Shown here: in pieces, positions 25,224 through 34,726 of the stretch
How the letters are laid out: each line of letters opens with the position of its first letter
How positions within the stretch are numbered: the stretch's first letter is position 1
Assembly (NCBI GenBank): GCA_965116945.1
Contig: OZ220734.1
Coordinates: forward strand, 1-64,000
Source of the DNA: Plut-88900 sp965116945
GTDB taxonomy: Bacteria > Chloroflexota > Dehalococcoidia > Plut-88900
Length of the DNA stretch: 64,000 nucleotides
Reading direction: 5' to 3'
Made by a program: the position numbers and the translations under genes
The notes under the pieces: model-generated
Seen by the model: only the letters and a program-made list of their open reading frames with translations
What the model was told of the DNA's origin: nothing
Database searches by the model: none

Positions 25224-26993
25224 GTGTCTTACCCTGGTATCGAAAGCATGCGCCCGACCTATATGGGCACCAATCACATGGTTGCCGCCGGCCATTACCT
25301 CGCAGCCGAGGCCGGCTACCGTATCCTCGAACAGGGAGGCAATGCCATCGATGCCGGAGTGGCCGCCGGAATTGCCATTAACGTACTCCTGCCTGAAAGC
25401 ACCAACTTCGGCGGGGTAGCCCCCATTATCATTTACCTCGCAGAATCCGATTCTGTAGTTACCATCAGTGGCCTGGGTCGCTGGCCCCGTTCTGCCAACA
25501 TCGACTACTACATGGAGCATGCAGGAGGTGAAATACCCAAGGGCATTCTCCAGAGCATTCTGCCCGCCGCCCCCGACGCATGGCTCACCGCTCTGGAACG
25601 CTACGGCACCAAGACCTTTGGCGAGGTAGTCACCCCCGCCCTCCAACTCGCCCGGGACGGGTTTCCCATGAACCCTGTAACCTACGGTGGCCTGCTGGAC
25701 GACGCCGACCCGGTCACCGGCACCCTCGGCCGCTGGCCCTCAACCCGAGAAATCTTCATGCCTGATGGACAGGTCCCTCCGGTAGGCAGCCTGTTTGTGC
25801 AGTCGGATCTTGGACGCACGTTCCAACGCCTCGCCGATGTAGAAGCAGCAAATAGTCACTTGGGCAGGCCCGGGGCCCTTCGCGCCGCCCGAGACTACTT
25901 CTACAAAGGCGACATCGCCCATGAAATGGCCCGTTTCAGCGAGGAACAGGGCGGACTCATAACCTACGAAGACATAAGGGACTTCACCGTCAAAATCGAA
26001 GCCCCGGCCAAGGCCCGATTCCGTGACTATGAAATCTATACCTGTGGCCCCTGGTGCCAGGGCCCAGTTGTAGGTCAGGTCCTCCAGATGCTTGAAGACG
26101 ACGACCTTGAATCACTCGGCCACAACTCCCCCGACTATCTTCACCTCTACGCCGAGGCCATGAGTATGGCATTCTCGGATCGACACCACTATTACGGGGA
26201 CCCCGACTTCATAGACGTCCCAATAGAAGGCATCCTGTCCAAGGGCTATACCACTGCTCGCCGTTCCGACATAGACATGGCCCGAGCCTCGGGCCACATG
26301 CCCGACCCCGGAAACCCCTGGGCCCACCAATCTGCTCCCCGAGGTGACAAGCAAGTTTTCACTCCAGGGCAAGCCAAACCAGCCCCGCTCGCCGGCGTCT
26401 CAGCCGCGGATACCAGCTACACCTGCGTTGTGGACAGATGGGGTAACGCCTTTTCCGCCACCCCCTCGGACCCCGTTTCGGAGACTCCGATAGTTAAGGG
26501 GCTCGGATTTGTGATGTCTGGCAGGGGTTACCAGGGCTGGCTGGATCCCAACATGCCCTCGGGCCTGGGTCCCTGGAAGCGCCCCCGCCTCACCCCCAAC
26601 CCCGCAATCGCATTCAAGAACGGCAAAATGTACATGCCCTTCGGCTGCCCGGGCGGCGACGCCCAACCCCAGGGCATGATACAGACTTTCCTGAACATCG
26701 CCGCCTTCGGCATGAGGCCCCAGCAGGCCATCGAAGCGCCCCGAGTAACTACGTGGAACTTCCCCAACTCCTTTTGGCCTCACACCTACCTACCCGGTCG
26801 CCTCCGGGTAGAGGACCGAATCTCACCCGAGACTTGCGCCGAACTCCAGAGCAGGGGCCATGACGTAGAAGTCATCCCGGGATTGTCCCAGACCTACTCA
26901 TCCTCAGTTTCTGCCATTACCGTTGACCAGGAAACCGGCATCCTGATGGGCGGCGCAGACCCCAGGCGTGAGACCTACGTCATGGGCCGTTGA
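25224..26993 (+). CDS. Gamma-glutamyltransferase-family protein
   Basis: Ntn-hydrolase that cleaves or transfers gamma-glutamyl groups, or a related amide hydrolase. The GTG at 25224 has AGGAGAA six bases before it and gives 589 residues. The N-terminal block MVAAGHYLAAEAGYRILEQGGNAIDAGVA (long family motif, given in part) is diagnostic. The autocleavage Thr is in ADTSYTCVVDRWGNAFS, and GKMYMPFGCPGGDAQPQG is the usual late Gly-rich block. No signal peptide is apparent, so it may be cytoplasmic. It overlaps the convergent ABC permease gene by 14 bases. Confidence 0.9.
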   Translation: MSYPGIESMRPTYMGTNHMVAAGHYLAAEAGYRILEQGGNAIDAGVAAGIAINVLLPESTNFGGVAPIIIYLAESDSVVTISGLGRWPRSANIDYYMEHAGGEIPKGILQSILPAAPDAWLTALERYGTKTFGEVVTPALQLARDGFPMNPVTYGGLLDDADPVTGTLGRWPSTREIFMPDGQVPPVGSLFVQSDLGRTFQRLADVEAANSHLGRPGALRAARDYFYKGDIAHEMARFSEEQGGLITYEDIRDFTVKIEAPAKARFRDYEIYTCGPWCQGPVVGQVLQMLEDDDLESLGHNSPDYLHLYAEAMSMAFSDRHHYYGDPDFIDVPIEGILSKGYTTARRSDIDMARASGHMPDPGNPWAHQSAPRGDKQVFTPGQAKPAPLAGVSAADTSYTCVVDRWGNAFSATPSDPVSETPIVKGLGFVMSGRGYQGWLDPNMPSGLGPWKRPRLTPNPAIAFKNGKMYMPFGCPGGDAQPQGMIQTFLNIAAFGMRPQQAIEAPRVTTWNFPNSFWPHTYLPGRLRVEDRISPETCAELQSRGHDVEVIPGLSQTYSSSVSAITVDQETGILMGGADPRRETYVMGR

Positions 26994-28731
26994 GGTTTCT
27001 GTTCAGGCGTCGTCTCACCATCCAGACAACGATCAGCAGCACCCCGGCCCCAAGCAGCACCAGTACGGAGACCGCGGACATCATAGGCCCGTATTCGGCA
27101 CTCCTACCGGACCAGATGTTCATCGGAATCGTCGCGAATCCCCTGGCTTTCAACAACAGCGCCAGGATCACCTCGTTAAATGAGACAAGGAACGCCAGGA
27201 ACCCCGCGATCGTAAGCGCAGGATATAGTTGCGGCAGCAAGACTTTCCTGGCAATCGTCAGCCGGTTTGCCCCGAGGCTTAGCGCTACCCGTTCCTGGAT
27301 CGGGTCTATGTTCCTCAACGCCGCGGTCAGCACGATTATCACGTATGGCAGGGCCAGTACAGTGTGGGGAAATACAATGCCGGGTATCGTGCCCAGCAGA
27401 TGGCGTAGTATCTGGCTATGGAAATACAGGTGGAAGAGAGCCACCGCGGTAACCACTGTCGGGACAACCAGCGGAGACATTACAAAGCTGTTGAATATGC
27501 TCCGCCCCGGCACCCGAGACCTTACAAGGAAGTAGGACACGACACCTCCCATTGCAAGCGCCAGTGCAGTCACAATCACCCCGATCACCAGGCTGTTAAA
27601 AGTAGCGCCGGGCCAGTCCAGAAGCGGGTCCGCCGAAGTGAAGTAGGCACGATACCATCTCAGCGTGAACCCCCTGATTGGGAACACCAGGAACGACGAA
27701 CTGCTGAACGACATCATCACTACCATCACGGTAGGCAGAAGTAAGTAGGCGCAAATCACACCCACCCCCAACCCCAGCAACGTCCTCCGCCCAGAGGGTT
27801 GTGACCTCTCCTCCCCCCTCAGGCCCGTCAACGCCTCACCCGCTTGGTACAACGGCCTGAACCCGACCCATCTCACAAACGCCAGGTAGATGATCAACAC
27901 GCTGGCGAGGGTCACTATCGCAAGGGCGGAATTGAACTGCCCTCCGCCCCTAAGGTGGGACGCTATGCCCCGGTGCTGAACGTTTCCCAGGATGTCCGGT
28001 GCCGCGAATGAACTGATGGTCAGTACGACCACCAACAGTGTTCCTGCCCATACGCCGGGCATGCTCATCGGCAGGTAAACTCTTAGAAAGCTGCGCACCG
28101 GGCCCGCGCCCAGGTTGTTGGCTACCATCATGAACGCCCTAGGGATGCCCCTCATACCCGCATAGACGCACAGGACCATGAACGGCAACATGGTCTGGAT
28201 CATCCCTATCTCGACGGCCGGTCCGGTAAACAGAATCGACAGGGGCTCATCTACAATGCCCAGGCCCGTTAAGGCCTCGTTGATCCACCCCCTTCGCCCG
28301 AGAATTACTCGCCAAATGGAGATCTGCGCCACGAAATGCGTCAGGAACGGTATGACTACCGCCATCAGGACCAGGTTTCTTCTCCATCCCTCGCTAGAGG
28401 CAAGATAGTAAGCAACGGGATAACCCAATACCAGGCAGAGGGCCGTGGTTACCACGGTCTGCTCGATGGTAACCTCCCACCAGACGCGCGTAATCGATCC
28501 GAAGATAGCCTTTTCGTACAGTTCCAGCGTGAAGGGCCCCCGACCCCCGAAGCTGGCCTCAAATACACTAACCAGGGGCACCACAAAGAAAATCGCCAAC
28601 AGAGCGATTACCGGTGTCAGCAGGAGGAGTGTGTTCCCGTCCCACCGCACCCATCCCGCCCGAAGCAAGACGCCCCCTTCACCATTCCTGATCCCGACGG
28701 CCACCTTGCGCACCGACCCCAATACAGCCAA
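26980..28731 (-). CDS. Fused ABC transporter permease, two PotB/PotC-like halves in one chain
   Basis: A 583-residue inner-membrane protein made of two permease modules. Each has about six helices and an EAA loop for the ATPase: VANNLGAGPVRSFLRVYLP in the first half and VALSLGANRLTIARKVLLP in the second. This resembles spermidine/putrescine or iron(III) importers where both permeases are fused. The start is a TTG at 28731 with GGAG five bases upstream. No ATPase or binding-protein gene is adjacent on this strand, so the partners are missing from the window. Confidence 0.88.
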   Translation of the reverse strand: MAVLGSVRKVAVGIRNGEGGVLLRAGWVRWDGNTLLLLTPVIALLAIFFVVPLVSVFEASFGGRGPFTLELYEKAIFGSITRVWWEVTIEQTVVTTALCLVLGYPVAYYLASSEGWRRNLVLMAVVIPFLTHFVAQISIWRVILGRRGWINEALTGLGIVDEPLSILFTGPAVEIGMIQTMLPFMVLCVYAGMRGIPRAFMMVANNLGAGPVRSFLRVYLPMSMPGVWAGTLLVVVLTISSFAAPDILGNVQHRGIASHLRGGGQFNSALAIVTLASVLIIYLAFVRWVGFRPLYQAGEALTGLRGEERSQPSGRRTLLGLGVGVICAYLLLPTVMVVMMSFSSSSFLVFPIRGFTLRWYRAYFTSADPLLDWPGATFNSLVIGVIVTALALAMGGVVSYFLVRSRVPGRSIFNSFVMSPLVVPTVVTAVALFHLYFHSQILRHLLGTIPGIVFPHTVLALPYVIIVLTAALRNIDPIQERVALSLGANRLTIARKVLLPQLYPALTIAGFLAFLVSFNEVILALLLKARGFATIPMNIWSGRSAEYGPMMSAVSVLVLLGAGVLLIVVWMVRRRLNRNLNGP

Positions 28732-28912
28732 GTCTACTCCGATGCCCGACGCCTGTTACTCACCATTTCGGCGATAACTCTATGGCTTAAGGCCCCGAAT
28801 GACAACCTTGTAGAAAGCGTGGTCAAAGGAAACTGGCGCCGGGAAAATTCCCAGCGCAAGTTTGCGGATTCAGAGTAACTATGTAAGAAGGAGACGGGCT
28901 TAACCGTTTTGG

Positions 28913-29833
28913 CTACGACCTTATCTCTTCTCTGATGAACTTCGTGTAAGAGACTGCCAGGAATACCACCACCGCCGAGATCATGGCCACTATGTGAGGC
29001 CACACCAGCCTCAGGCTTTGTACTGCGGAAATTGGACTGCTTAGCAGGCCCGGGACTTGTTCCTGTAGGAATACGCCCAGGCTGCGGACTGTTGGGTTAA
29101 GGAGTGTGTCGGCCGCCTCGGAGAACAGGAAGGAAGGCGACACCCGGGAGATCCAGGTCTCTATGTTGAAGTGTTCAATGGCCGCTTCCTGACTGTCTAT
29201 CTCACCCACAAAGAAGTCGGCTATAGCGCCGGCTACCAATATTAGGAAGAACGTGGACAGCAGCCACAATCCAATTGCCACCATCGCCGAGACTACGGTG
29301 CTCCTGAAGAATATAGAGGCTGCCATGGACACTGCTAGCCACAAGCCCAGGTAGGAAATCGACACTATCGCAAAGCCCAGCAGCCGGATAATCTCTTCAC
29401 CGTCAGGCACAATCCCCAGAGAAGCCATCGTAGCCCCGACAATCCCGAGTATCGTCGATACCTGGATGACGGCCAGGGTAGCCAGTCCCGCTAGGAACTT
29501 TCCGTTGTAGACCGAGTCCCGATGTACGGGGTTTGAAAGAACTCGCGCCAGTGTCCCTTGGGTCCTTTCACTGTTAATGCTGTCGAAGCCTAGAATTATC
29601 CCGGCCAGCGGCCCGAAAAAGCTTATAAAGAAAAGCAGAGACGGAAGCACGTCAGTGCTGGAGGAAAACACTTTGAGGAAAAGGAATTCCTCACGGCTGC
29701 TGGCTGCGTCTTGCACCGCACCAAATATCACCGACAGCGCCCACACTATCGCCAGTAGTACCAGCGCCAGCAGAAAGATAAACCTTCTCCTGCCGAAGTG
29801 ATCAGCCATCTCTTTCCAGAAGATTGCGCTCAT
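28913..29833 (-). CDS. ABC-2-type transporter permease
   Basis: A 306-residue membrane protein with about six helices. It opens with MSAIFWKEMADHFGRRRF, then FFGPLAGIILGFDSINSER and the TQGTLARVLSNPVHRDSVYNGK block typical of ABC-2/NosY-like permeases, and has a large extracytoplasmic loop around 200-260. Its ATG follows the ATPase stop codon directly, so the two genes form one unit with the upstream NEW3-domain gene. Substrate unknown; exporters of this class move lipids, drugs or copper-related factors. Confidence 0.85.
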   Translation of the reverse strand: MSAIFWKEMADHFGRRRFIFLLALVLLAIVWALSVIFGAVQDAASSREEFLFLKVFSSSTDVLPSLLFFISFFGPLAGIILGFDSINSERTQGTLARVLSNPVHRDSVYNGKFLAGLATLAVIQVSTILGIVGATMASLGIVPDGEEIIRLLGFAIVSISYLGLWLAVSMAASIFFRSTVVSAMVAIGLWLLSTFFLILVAGAIADFFVGEIDSQEAAIEHFNIETWISRVSPSFLFSEAADTLLNPTVRSLGVFLQEQVPGLLSSPISAVQSLRLVWPHIVAMISAVVVFLAVSYTKFIREEIRS

Positions 29834-30763
29834 CTAAACCTCCTGGAAATACCTTAGATAGATCTCTTCCAGGCTCCGGTCTCGGGCCTGCATTTGATGA
29901 AGCTCCACACCATGCTCCATAACCGCCGCAAGAACCTTCGCCCTCACCTGGTCCTTTGAGGATATGGTTATGGTGTTTCCCAGGGAGATGCACCGCTCGA
30001 CTGTAGGAAGGCCTTGCAGCGCCTCCATCAATCCGGGTGTAGCGTCGTTGACTTCCAGCTCAAGCTGATAGCCTTCTTCCTGCCTGTCCACCAGCTCCCC
30101 GACCGGCCCTTCCAGCACCATCTTTCCGTGGGACAATATCCCGACCCGGTTGCAGATGCGCTGCACCTCGTGGAGACGGTGCGAGGAGATAAAGACCGTA
30201 ATGCCCTGTGTCTTGCTCATATCCTGGATAAGCTGGAGGAGCCAGTTAACGCCTGCGGGGTCGAGGCCTAGCGTAGGGTCATCCAGAATTACGAGCTTTG
30301 GCTCCTTGAGCAGCACATCGGCCAGCCCAAGCCTTTGCCTCATGCCCCTCGAATACTGACCTACCGGCTGACTTTTGGCCGCCGACAGTTCGACCTGATC
30401 CATCAGGTCTTCTATCTGTTGATCGCTTTCCTCCCGGCGCAACCCGTTCAACCGGGCGGTGTATTGGAGGTTCTCTCGCCCCGTGAGATCATTGTAGAAC
30501 CCAACCGACTCGGGCAAATACCCGATCATCCGCTTTACGGCGAGCGGGTTGCGTGTCGGGTTGAATCCCGATACACGCGCCCAACCCTCCGTCGGCTCCG
30601 TCAGCCCAAGAAGCATCAATATTGTGGTGCTCTTACCCGACCCGTTCGGCCCAAGGAATCCAAACACCTCTCCCTCTTCCAGACGCAGGCTAAGAGAGTC
30701 TACGGCGGTGAAGTTGCCATACCTCTTGGTCAGGCCCTCGGCCTCTATGATGACTTCGCTCAT
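29834..30763 (-). CDS. ABC transporter ATP-binding protein (ABC-2 exporter type)
   Basis: ATPase subunit for the downstream permease. The 309 residues begin MSEVIIEAEGLTKRYG. Walker A is GPNGSGKS, the signature is YSRGMRQR, and Walker B reads VILDDPTLGLDP, with Asp at the place where most ABC proteins carry the catalytic Glu. The ATG at 30763 overlaps the stop of the NEW3 gene by four bases (ATGA), which decides the start; the frame is open further upstream but inside that gene. A C-terminal regulatory extension of about 90 residues is present. Confidence 0.93.
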   Translation of the reverse strand: MSEVIIEAEGLTKRYGNFTAVDSLSLRLEEGEVFGFLGPNGSGKSTTILMLLGLTEPTEGWARVSGFNPTRNPLAVKRMIGYLPESVGFYNDLTGRENLQYTARLNGLRREESDQQIEDLMDQVELSAAKSQPVGQYSRGMRQRLGLADVLLKEPKLVILDDPTLGLDPAGVNWLLQLIQDMSKTQGITVFISSHRLHEVQRICNRVGILSHGKMVLEGPVGELVDRQEEGYQLELEVNDATPGLMEALQGLPTVERCISLGNTITISSKDQVRAKVLAAVMEHGVELHQMQARDRSLEEIYLRYFQEV

Positions 30764-31989
30764 CGCCTGCCCAGCCGTACGAACATAGCCACCAGGGCAA
30801 AGATTACGGCCACCAGTATTCCGATCCCAACCCACTGCCATACCGTCGACTTCTCAACCGTGATTCTCAGAGAAACCTGATCCTGAATGTCGTTATTGCG
30901 GGCTCTCAGGGTAACCAGGTAATCGCCCGGCACCGCATCACTCGGTGGTGTGATCTCCACCCCAACGTTTATGAGGTTGTTGACTGGAATGGACTCTATG
31001 TTTGCGGTCTGCCACTCAATTTCCCATCCCGCCGGGGTATCTGCGAGAAGGCCAAGGTTCTCGATATCGGCAGTTCCTGTATTTACCAGTTGCACGGTTG
31101 CCGCCTGCGCGCTTCCGGCCTCGGCGTTGACGTTCAGCCGGCCGTCGGGAGTGGTCATGAACACATCGAATGTACCGGTTAGGGACACCTGGAGAGGGAT
31201 CTCCCGTACGTAGCTCTCCTCTTCATCCGCAAGCCTGACCACAATCGGGTAATCTCCCGCAGGGGCCAGTGCCGGCGGCGACACCCTCACCTTTATCCTC
31301 TGGTTCAGTTGTGTGACTATGCTAACGTTCGTTATCAAGCGCTCCGCCCCGAATGCGGGCAGGAACTGCACCCTCCAGCCCTGTGGGAACAGGGCCCCGA
31401 GGTTGAGGGATACATCCTCTGGTGTGTTGTTCACAACCGACACTTCGAACTCGAATAGCGTCGTGGTAGGACCGCTGAGGAACGGATAGTTGGACGTCAC
31501 CGTGACCTCACCCGGGTCCTCCGGCGCTCCCTCAACTCTCTGGACTCTCACGTCCTTTTCAACCAGCACATTCCCGGAAGCAGAAGTTGCTCTCAGTGTC
31601 ATGGTGAAATCTGCAGCGCTCTGGTCCCGTGGGCCGCGGATCCGCAACTGTAGGTCTTCCCGCTGCTCGGGGGCCAACTCGATGCTTGTGATCAGGAAAG
31701 TCCCGACCCGGGGTCTGAATCTTGCCGTCCAACCATCAGGCAATCCCGATGTTTCCAGGTTAACCAGCATGACGCTGCTTGTGCCGTTGCACAACTCAGT
31801 GTCCAGGTTTGCCGTGGTAGTAACTGCCTCAAGAAAGATCCCCGTGGCGGGGGGGGTCATGCTGACTACCCCCGGAGGGCAAGGTTCCGGTTCCTCTTCA
31901 TCATCCTGTGCCAGCACCGCCGTTGGCAACGCTAGGGACAAGACTAGAATCAAAAGTAGAACTGAGGTGAATAGGACCCTATAGCGCAT
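30760..31989 (-). CDS. Secreted, membrane-anchored NEW3-domain protein
   Basis: A 409-residue protein with a signal peptide (MRYRVLFTSVLLLILVLSLA, cleavage near VLAQ), at least three Ig-like beta repeats of the NEW3 type (for example NLDTELCNG, GLPDGWTARF, FPQGWRVQF, TPAGWEIEW) and a C-terminal membrane helix (GIGILVAVIFALVAMF) with a basic tail. It is therefore anchored in the membrane with its bulk outside. It overlaps the ATPase gene and probably forms an extracytoplasmic partner of the ABC exporter. Similar NEW3/ABC pairs occur in archaea and Chloroflexota, from memory. Confidence 0.82.
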   Translation of the reverse strand: MRYRVLFTSVLLLILVLSLALPTAVLAQDDEEEPEPCPPGVVSMTPPATGIFLEAVTTTANLDTELCNGTSSVMLVNLETSGLPDGWTARFRPRVGTFLITSIELAPEQREDLQLRIRGPRDQSAADFTMTLRATSASGNVLVEKDVRVQRVEGAPEDPGEVTVTSNYPFLSGPTTTLFEFEVSVVNNTPEDVSLNLGALFPQGWRVQFLPAFGAERLITNVSIVTQLNQRIKVRVSPPALAPAGDYPIVVRLADEEESYVREIPLQVSLTGTFDVFMTTPDGRLNVNAEAGSAQAATVQLVNTGTADIENLGLLADTPAGWEIEWQTANIESIPVNNLINVGVEITPPSDAVPGDYLVTLRARNNDIQDQVSLRITVEKSTVWQWVGIGILVAVIFALVAMFVRLGRR

Positions 31990-32389
31990 GGTTCCTCCCT
32001 GCCGAGGCTCCGCATCCAGAGATCTCCACCCGCTCCCCGGCCTCCGACATTAAATTGCCTTTGTGATTGTTGGAATTAAAGGTCATATGTTGCCTTATAA
32101 CGTTTTAGCGTGCGATTAGTTAGGGGGTCGAATTGGGGTTTGAGGTAAAGAAGGTCTCCTTCACGGCCTGGCATTTCAAGTTCGACCCGCTTCGTCTATG
32201 CTATCTGAGTATAAATATCCATCATTAGCTGTCAAGCCATTAGGTTGATCCACCTTGCAGCACGATTCCACGATTCTCGTCTGAGCTCCCAGGTTACGTC
32301 CCTTTTTCTATGGATTTGGGGGGAAGAGTCGCCCTCGTGTTATACTCCCCGACGGCCTTGACCCGAGACCACATCAGAAAGGATCCGAG
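31990..32389. other. Intergenic region between divergent NEW3 operon and purA
   Basis: No gene seen. AT-rich near 32040-32110. An extended inverted repeat lies at 32125-32188: GGGTCGAA (32125-32132) with TTCGACCC (32181-32188), enclosing an inner hairpin GAAGG-TCT-CCTTC. The purA promoter lies further downstream. Confidence 0.5.
32316..32346 (+). promoter_or_regulatory. Probable purA promoter
   Basis: TATACT at 32341-32346 is a good -10 box; TTGGGG at 32316-32321 is a weak -35 with a 19-base spacer. The transcript would start about 37 bases before the purA start codon. Confidence 0.45.
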
Positions 32390-33682
32390 TTGCCAGTTGT
32401 AGCCATAGTCGGCGCCCAGTGGGGCGACGAGGGCAAAGGAAAAATCGTCGACCTTCTATCAGAGAAGGCTGACTACATAGTCAGATACGCCGGTGGAAAT
32501 AACGCAGGTCACACCGTGATGAACTCATTCGGTGAGTTCAAGCTTCACATGGTGCCCGCGGGCGTGTTCAACCTGAATGCTACTTGCGTTCTCGCGAACG
32601 GCGTAGTGCTTCATCCGCCAGCCCTGCTGGAAGAGCTAAAAATTCTCGCAGAAACAAACATAGACGTGGTGTCCGGCAATCGACTCCTGATAAGCGATAA
32701 GGCCCATCTGATCATGCCCTACCACCTGCTCCAGGACGCACTGGAAGAGAGGGCCCGGGGAAACAAGGCGATAGGCACCACCAAGAAGGGTATTGGGCCT
32801 GCCTATATGGACAAGACGGGTAGGCTCGGCATAAGGGTAGGTGATCTCCTGGATCCACCTTCCTTCCGGGAACGCCTTGAATACGTTCTAGACTATAAGA
32901 ACACCCTCCTGACAAAGGTATACGGCGTAGACCCCCTCCCACTGGAGGAAATGTTCGAGGACTACTGTAAGCACGGCGAGAGTCTCCGTCCCTTCATAAG
33001 CCAGACAGAAATCGCTATACGTAGAGCCACAGAGCAGGGTGCTCTCGTAATCATGGAAGGTGCACAAGGCGCCCTCCTTGACCCTGACTTTGGCACCTAC
33101 CCCTTCGTAACATCTTCTGCCCCCATCGCTGCCGGGTCTGCTCAGGGCGCAGGCTTAAGCCCCAACCTGATTGGCTCAGTGATAGGTGTGTACAAGAGCT
33201 ATGCTACTCGTGTGGGGACGGGCCCGTTCCCCTCCGAACTCAATGATGAAATTGGTCACCACATTCGCGAAAAGGCCGTCGAATACGGCACAACAACCGG
33301 CCGTCCCCGGCGCTGTGGCTGGTTCGACGCCGTCCTCGGCCGCTACTCCTCAATGATTAACGGCTACACTTCGGTCGCACTTACCCGGTTGGACGTCCTG
33401 GACGAATTGGAGACCCTCAAGATTTGCACTGGCTATCGACTCAACGGATCGGTGCTGGCAGATCCCCCGTCAAGCGCCGCGGCCCTGGCCGAATGCCAGC
33501 CTGTATACGAAGAGCTCCCTGGTTGGCAGACCTCCACCCGGGAGGCCCGCAGCTTTGAAGACCTGCCCCCAGAGGCAAGACAGTACGTCGAACGCATCCA
33601 GGAACTTATCTGTGCTTCCATAGACTTGATTGCAGTCGGCCCGCGACGCGAAGAATCAATCTTCCTCAGACCACTACCCTAG
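32390..33682 (+). CDS. purA: Adenylosuccinate synthetase
   Basis: First committed step from IMP to AMP, joining aspartate with GTP hydrolysis. The 430 residues begin with the phosphate loop VGAQWGDEGKGKIVD and contain NNAGHTV, GTTKKGIGPAYMDK and GTTTGRPRRCGWFDA, all diagnostic, with ALTRLDVLDEL near the guanine site. The start is a TTG at 32390, which fits the usual N-terminus (MPVVAIVGAQWG), with AAGGAT upstream. It converges on dapA across a GC hairpin. Confidence 0.97.
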   Translation: MPVVAIVGAQWGDEGKGKIVDLLSEKADYIVRYAGGNNAGHTVMNSFGEFKLHMVPAGVFNLNATCVLANGVVLHPPALLEELKILAETNIDVVSGNRLLISDKAHLIMPYHLLQDALEERARGNKAIGTTKKGIGPAYMDKTGRLGIRVGDLLDPPSFRERLEYVLDYKNTLLTKVYGVDPLPLEEMFEDYCKHGESLRPFISQTEIAIRRATEQGALVIMEGAQGALLDPDFGTYPFVTSSAPIAAGSAQGAGLSPNLIGSVIGVYKSYATRVGTGPFPSELNDEIGHHIREKAVEYGTTTGRPRRCGWFDAVLGRYSSMINGYTSVALTRLDVLDELETLKICTGYRLNGSVLADPPSSAAALAECQPVYEELPGWQTSTREARSFEDLPPEARQYVERIQELICASIDLIAVGPRREESIFLRPLP

Positions 33683-33706
33683 TCCTTCATCCAGAACGCG
33701 ACCAAA

Positions 33707-33723
33707 GGCCGGCTAGACCGGCC
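33707..33723. terminator. Hairpin between convergent purA and dapA
   Basis: GGCCGG, loop CTAGA, CCGGCC. Six strong pairs. On the minus strand it is followed by TTTGG, on the plus strand by CTTCAATCATTT; it could serve both genes, although neither T run is ideal. Confidence 0.55.
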
Positions 33724-33748
33724 CTTCAATCATTTAAGCGGTTTCTAG

Positions 33749-34651
33749 CTAAACTCCGGCTGGAATGGGCAGGTCCATCTTGTGCCGGGCAACCTCTGCC
33801 ATCACCTTTTGTGCAGTATCAGCGTCGGGGCCGAGCAGCGGTAATCTTGTTCCACCCACGTCAAACCCTATCCTCCCCATTGCGTGCTTAAGGGGGATTG
33901 GGTTGGAGACAACGAACATGCTATTCACCAGCGGCAGAAGCCTGCGGTGAATCTCTGCAGCCTGTGCATTGCTGCCGCTGATGTAGCTATCGATCATCTG
34001 CTTGATCTGAATCCCGACTAAGTGTGAAAGCACACTTACTACACCGTAGCCACCCAGCGAGAGTATGGGGAGAGTGTCCCCGTCATTGCCACTCCAAATC
34101 TTGAAGTCGGGGCCAGCCCCCGAGATTATCTTCGAGATCTGGTCGAAATCGGCGCTCGCCTCTTTTATGCCGACTATATTGCCTATCTCGCTCAGCCTGA
34201 CCACCGTACTGGCCTGGATGTTTGTTACCGTGCGGCTCGGCACGTTGTAGATGATGCAAGGCAGTGAGGTATTGCCTGCAATGTAGGCGAAGTGTTCGTA
34301 CAGTCCGTCCTGGGGCGGTTTGTTGTAATACGGGACCACCAGCAGGACTCCGTCCACTCCCAGCTTCTCTGCCTCCTTGGTCAGCTCTGCCGATTCCGCG
34401 GTGCAGTAACTGCCCGAACCCGCTATCACCGACGCGCGGTCTCCCACTTCAGCCTTGACCTCTGCCCACAGCCTGGTTTTCTCCTCAGATGTAAGCGTCG
34501 GGGATTCACCCGTCGTGCCGGTCACCACCAGCCCGTCGCTGCCCGAATCAACAAGCGCGGACGCCAGGCGTTTAGCAGCACCGTAGTCTACCTCCCCTGA
34601 CTTGTCGAATGGCGTGACCATCGCCGTGAGAAGTCTTCCAATCTCCACCAT
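33749..34651 (-). CDS. dapA: 4-hydroxy-tetrahydrodipicolinate synthase
   Basis: Condenses pyruvate with aspartate semialdehyde in the lysine/diaminopimelate pathway. The 300-residue TIM barrel has GTTGESPTLTSEEK (about 45), YYNKPPQDGLYEHF with the triad Tyr (about 107), YNVPSRT and the Schiff-base lysine in IVGIKEASADF (about 161). It is the last gene of the asd-dapA pair on the minus strand, 75 bases after asd, and the dapB, asd, dapA order gives three consecutive pathway steps. Confidence 0.95.
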   Translation of the reverse strand: MVEIGRLLTAMVTPFDKSGEVDYGAAKRLASALVDSGSDGLVVTGTTGESPTLTSEEKTRLWAEVKAEVGDRASVIAGSGSYCTAESAELTKEAEKLGVDGVLLVVPYYNKPPQDGLYEHFAYIAGNTSLPCIIYNVPSRTVTNIQASTVVRLSEIGNIVGIKEASADFDQISKIISGAGPDFKIWSGNDGDTLPILSLGGYGVVSVLSHLVGIQIKQMIDSYISGSNAQAAEIHRRLLPLVNSMFVVSNPIPLKHAMGRIGFDVGGTRLPLLGPDADTAQKVMAEVARHKMDLPIPAGV

Positions 34652-34726
34652 GATTCGCCTCCCCTCTCTTGCCTCTTACATGCTGGCTGTTTCTGGATCC
34701 GTCCTGTTCACTCCGGTACCGGTCAC

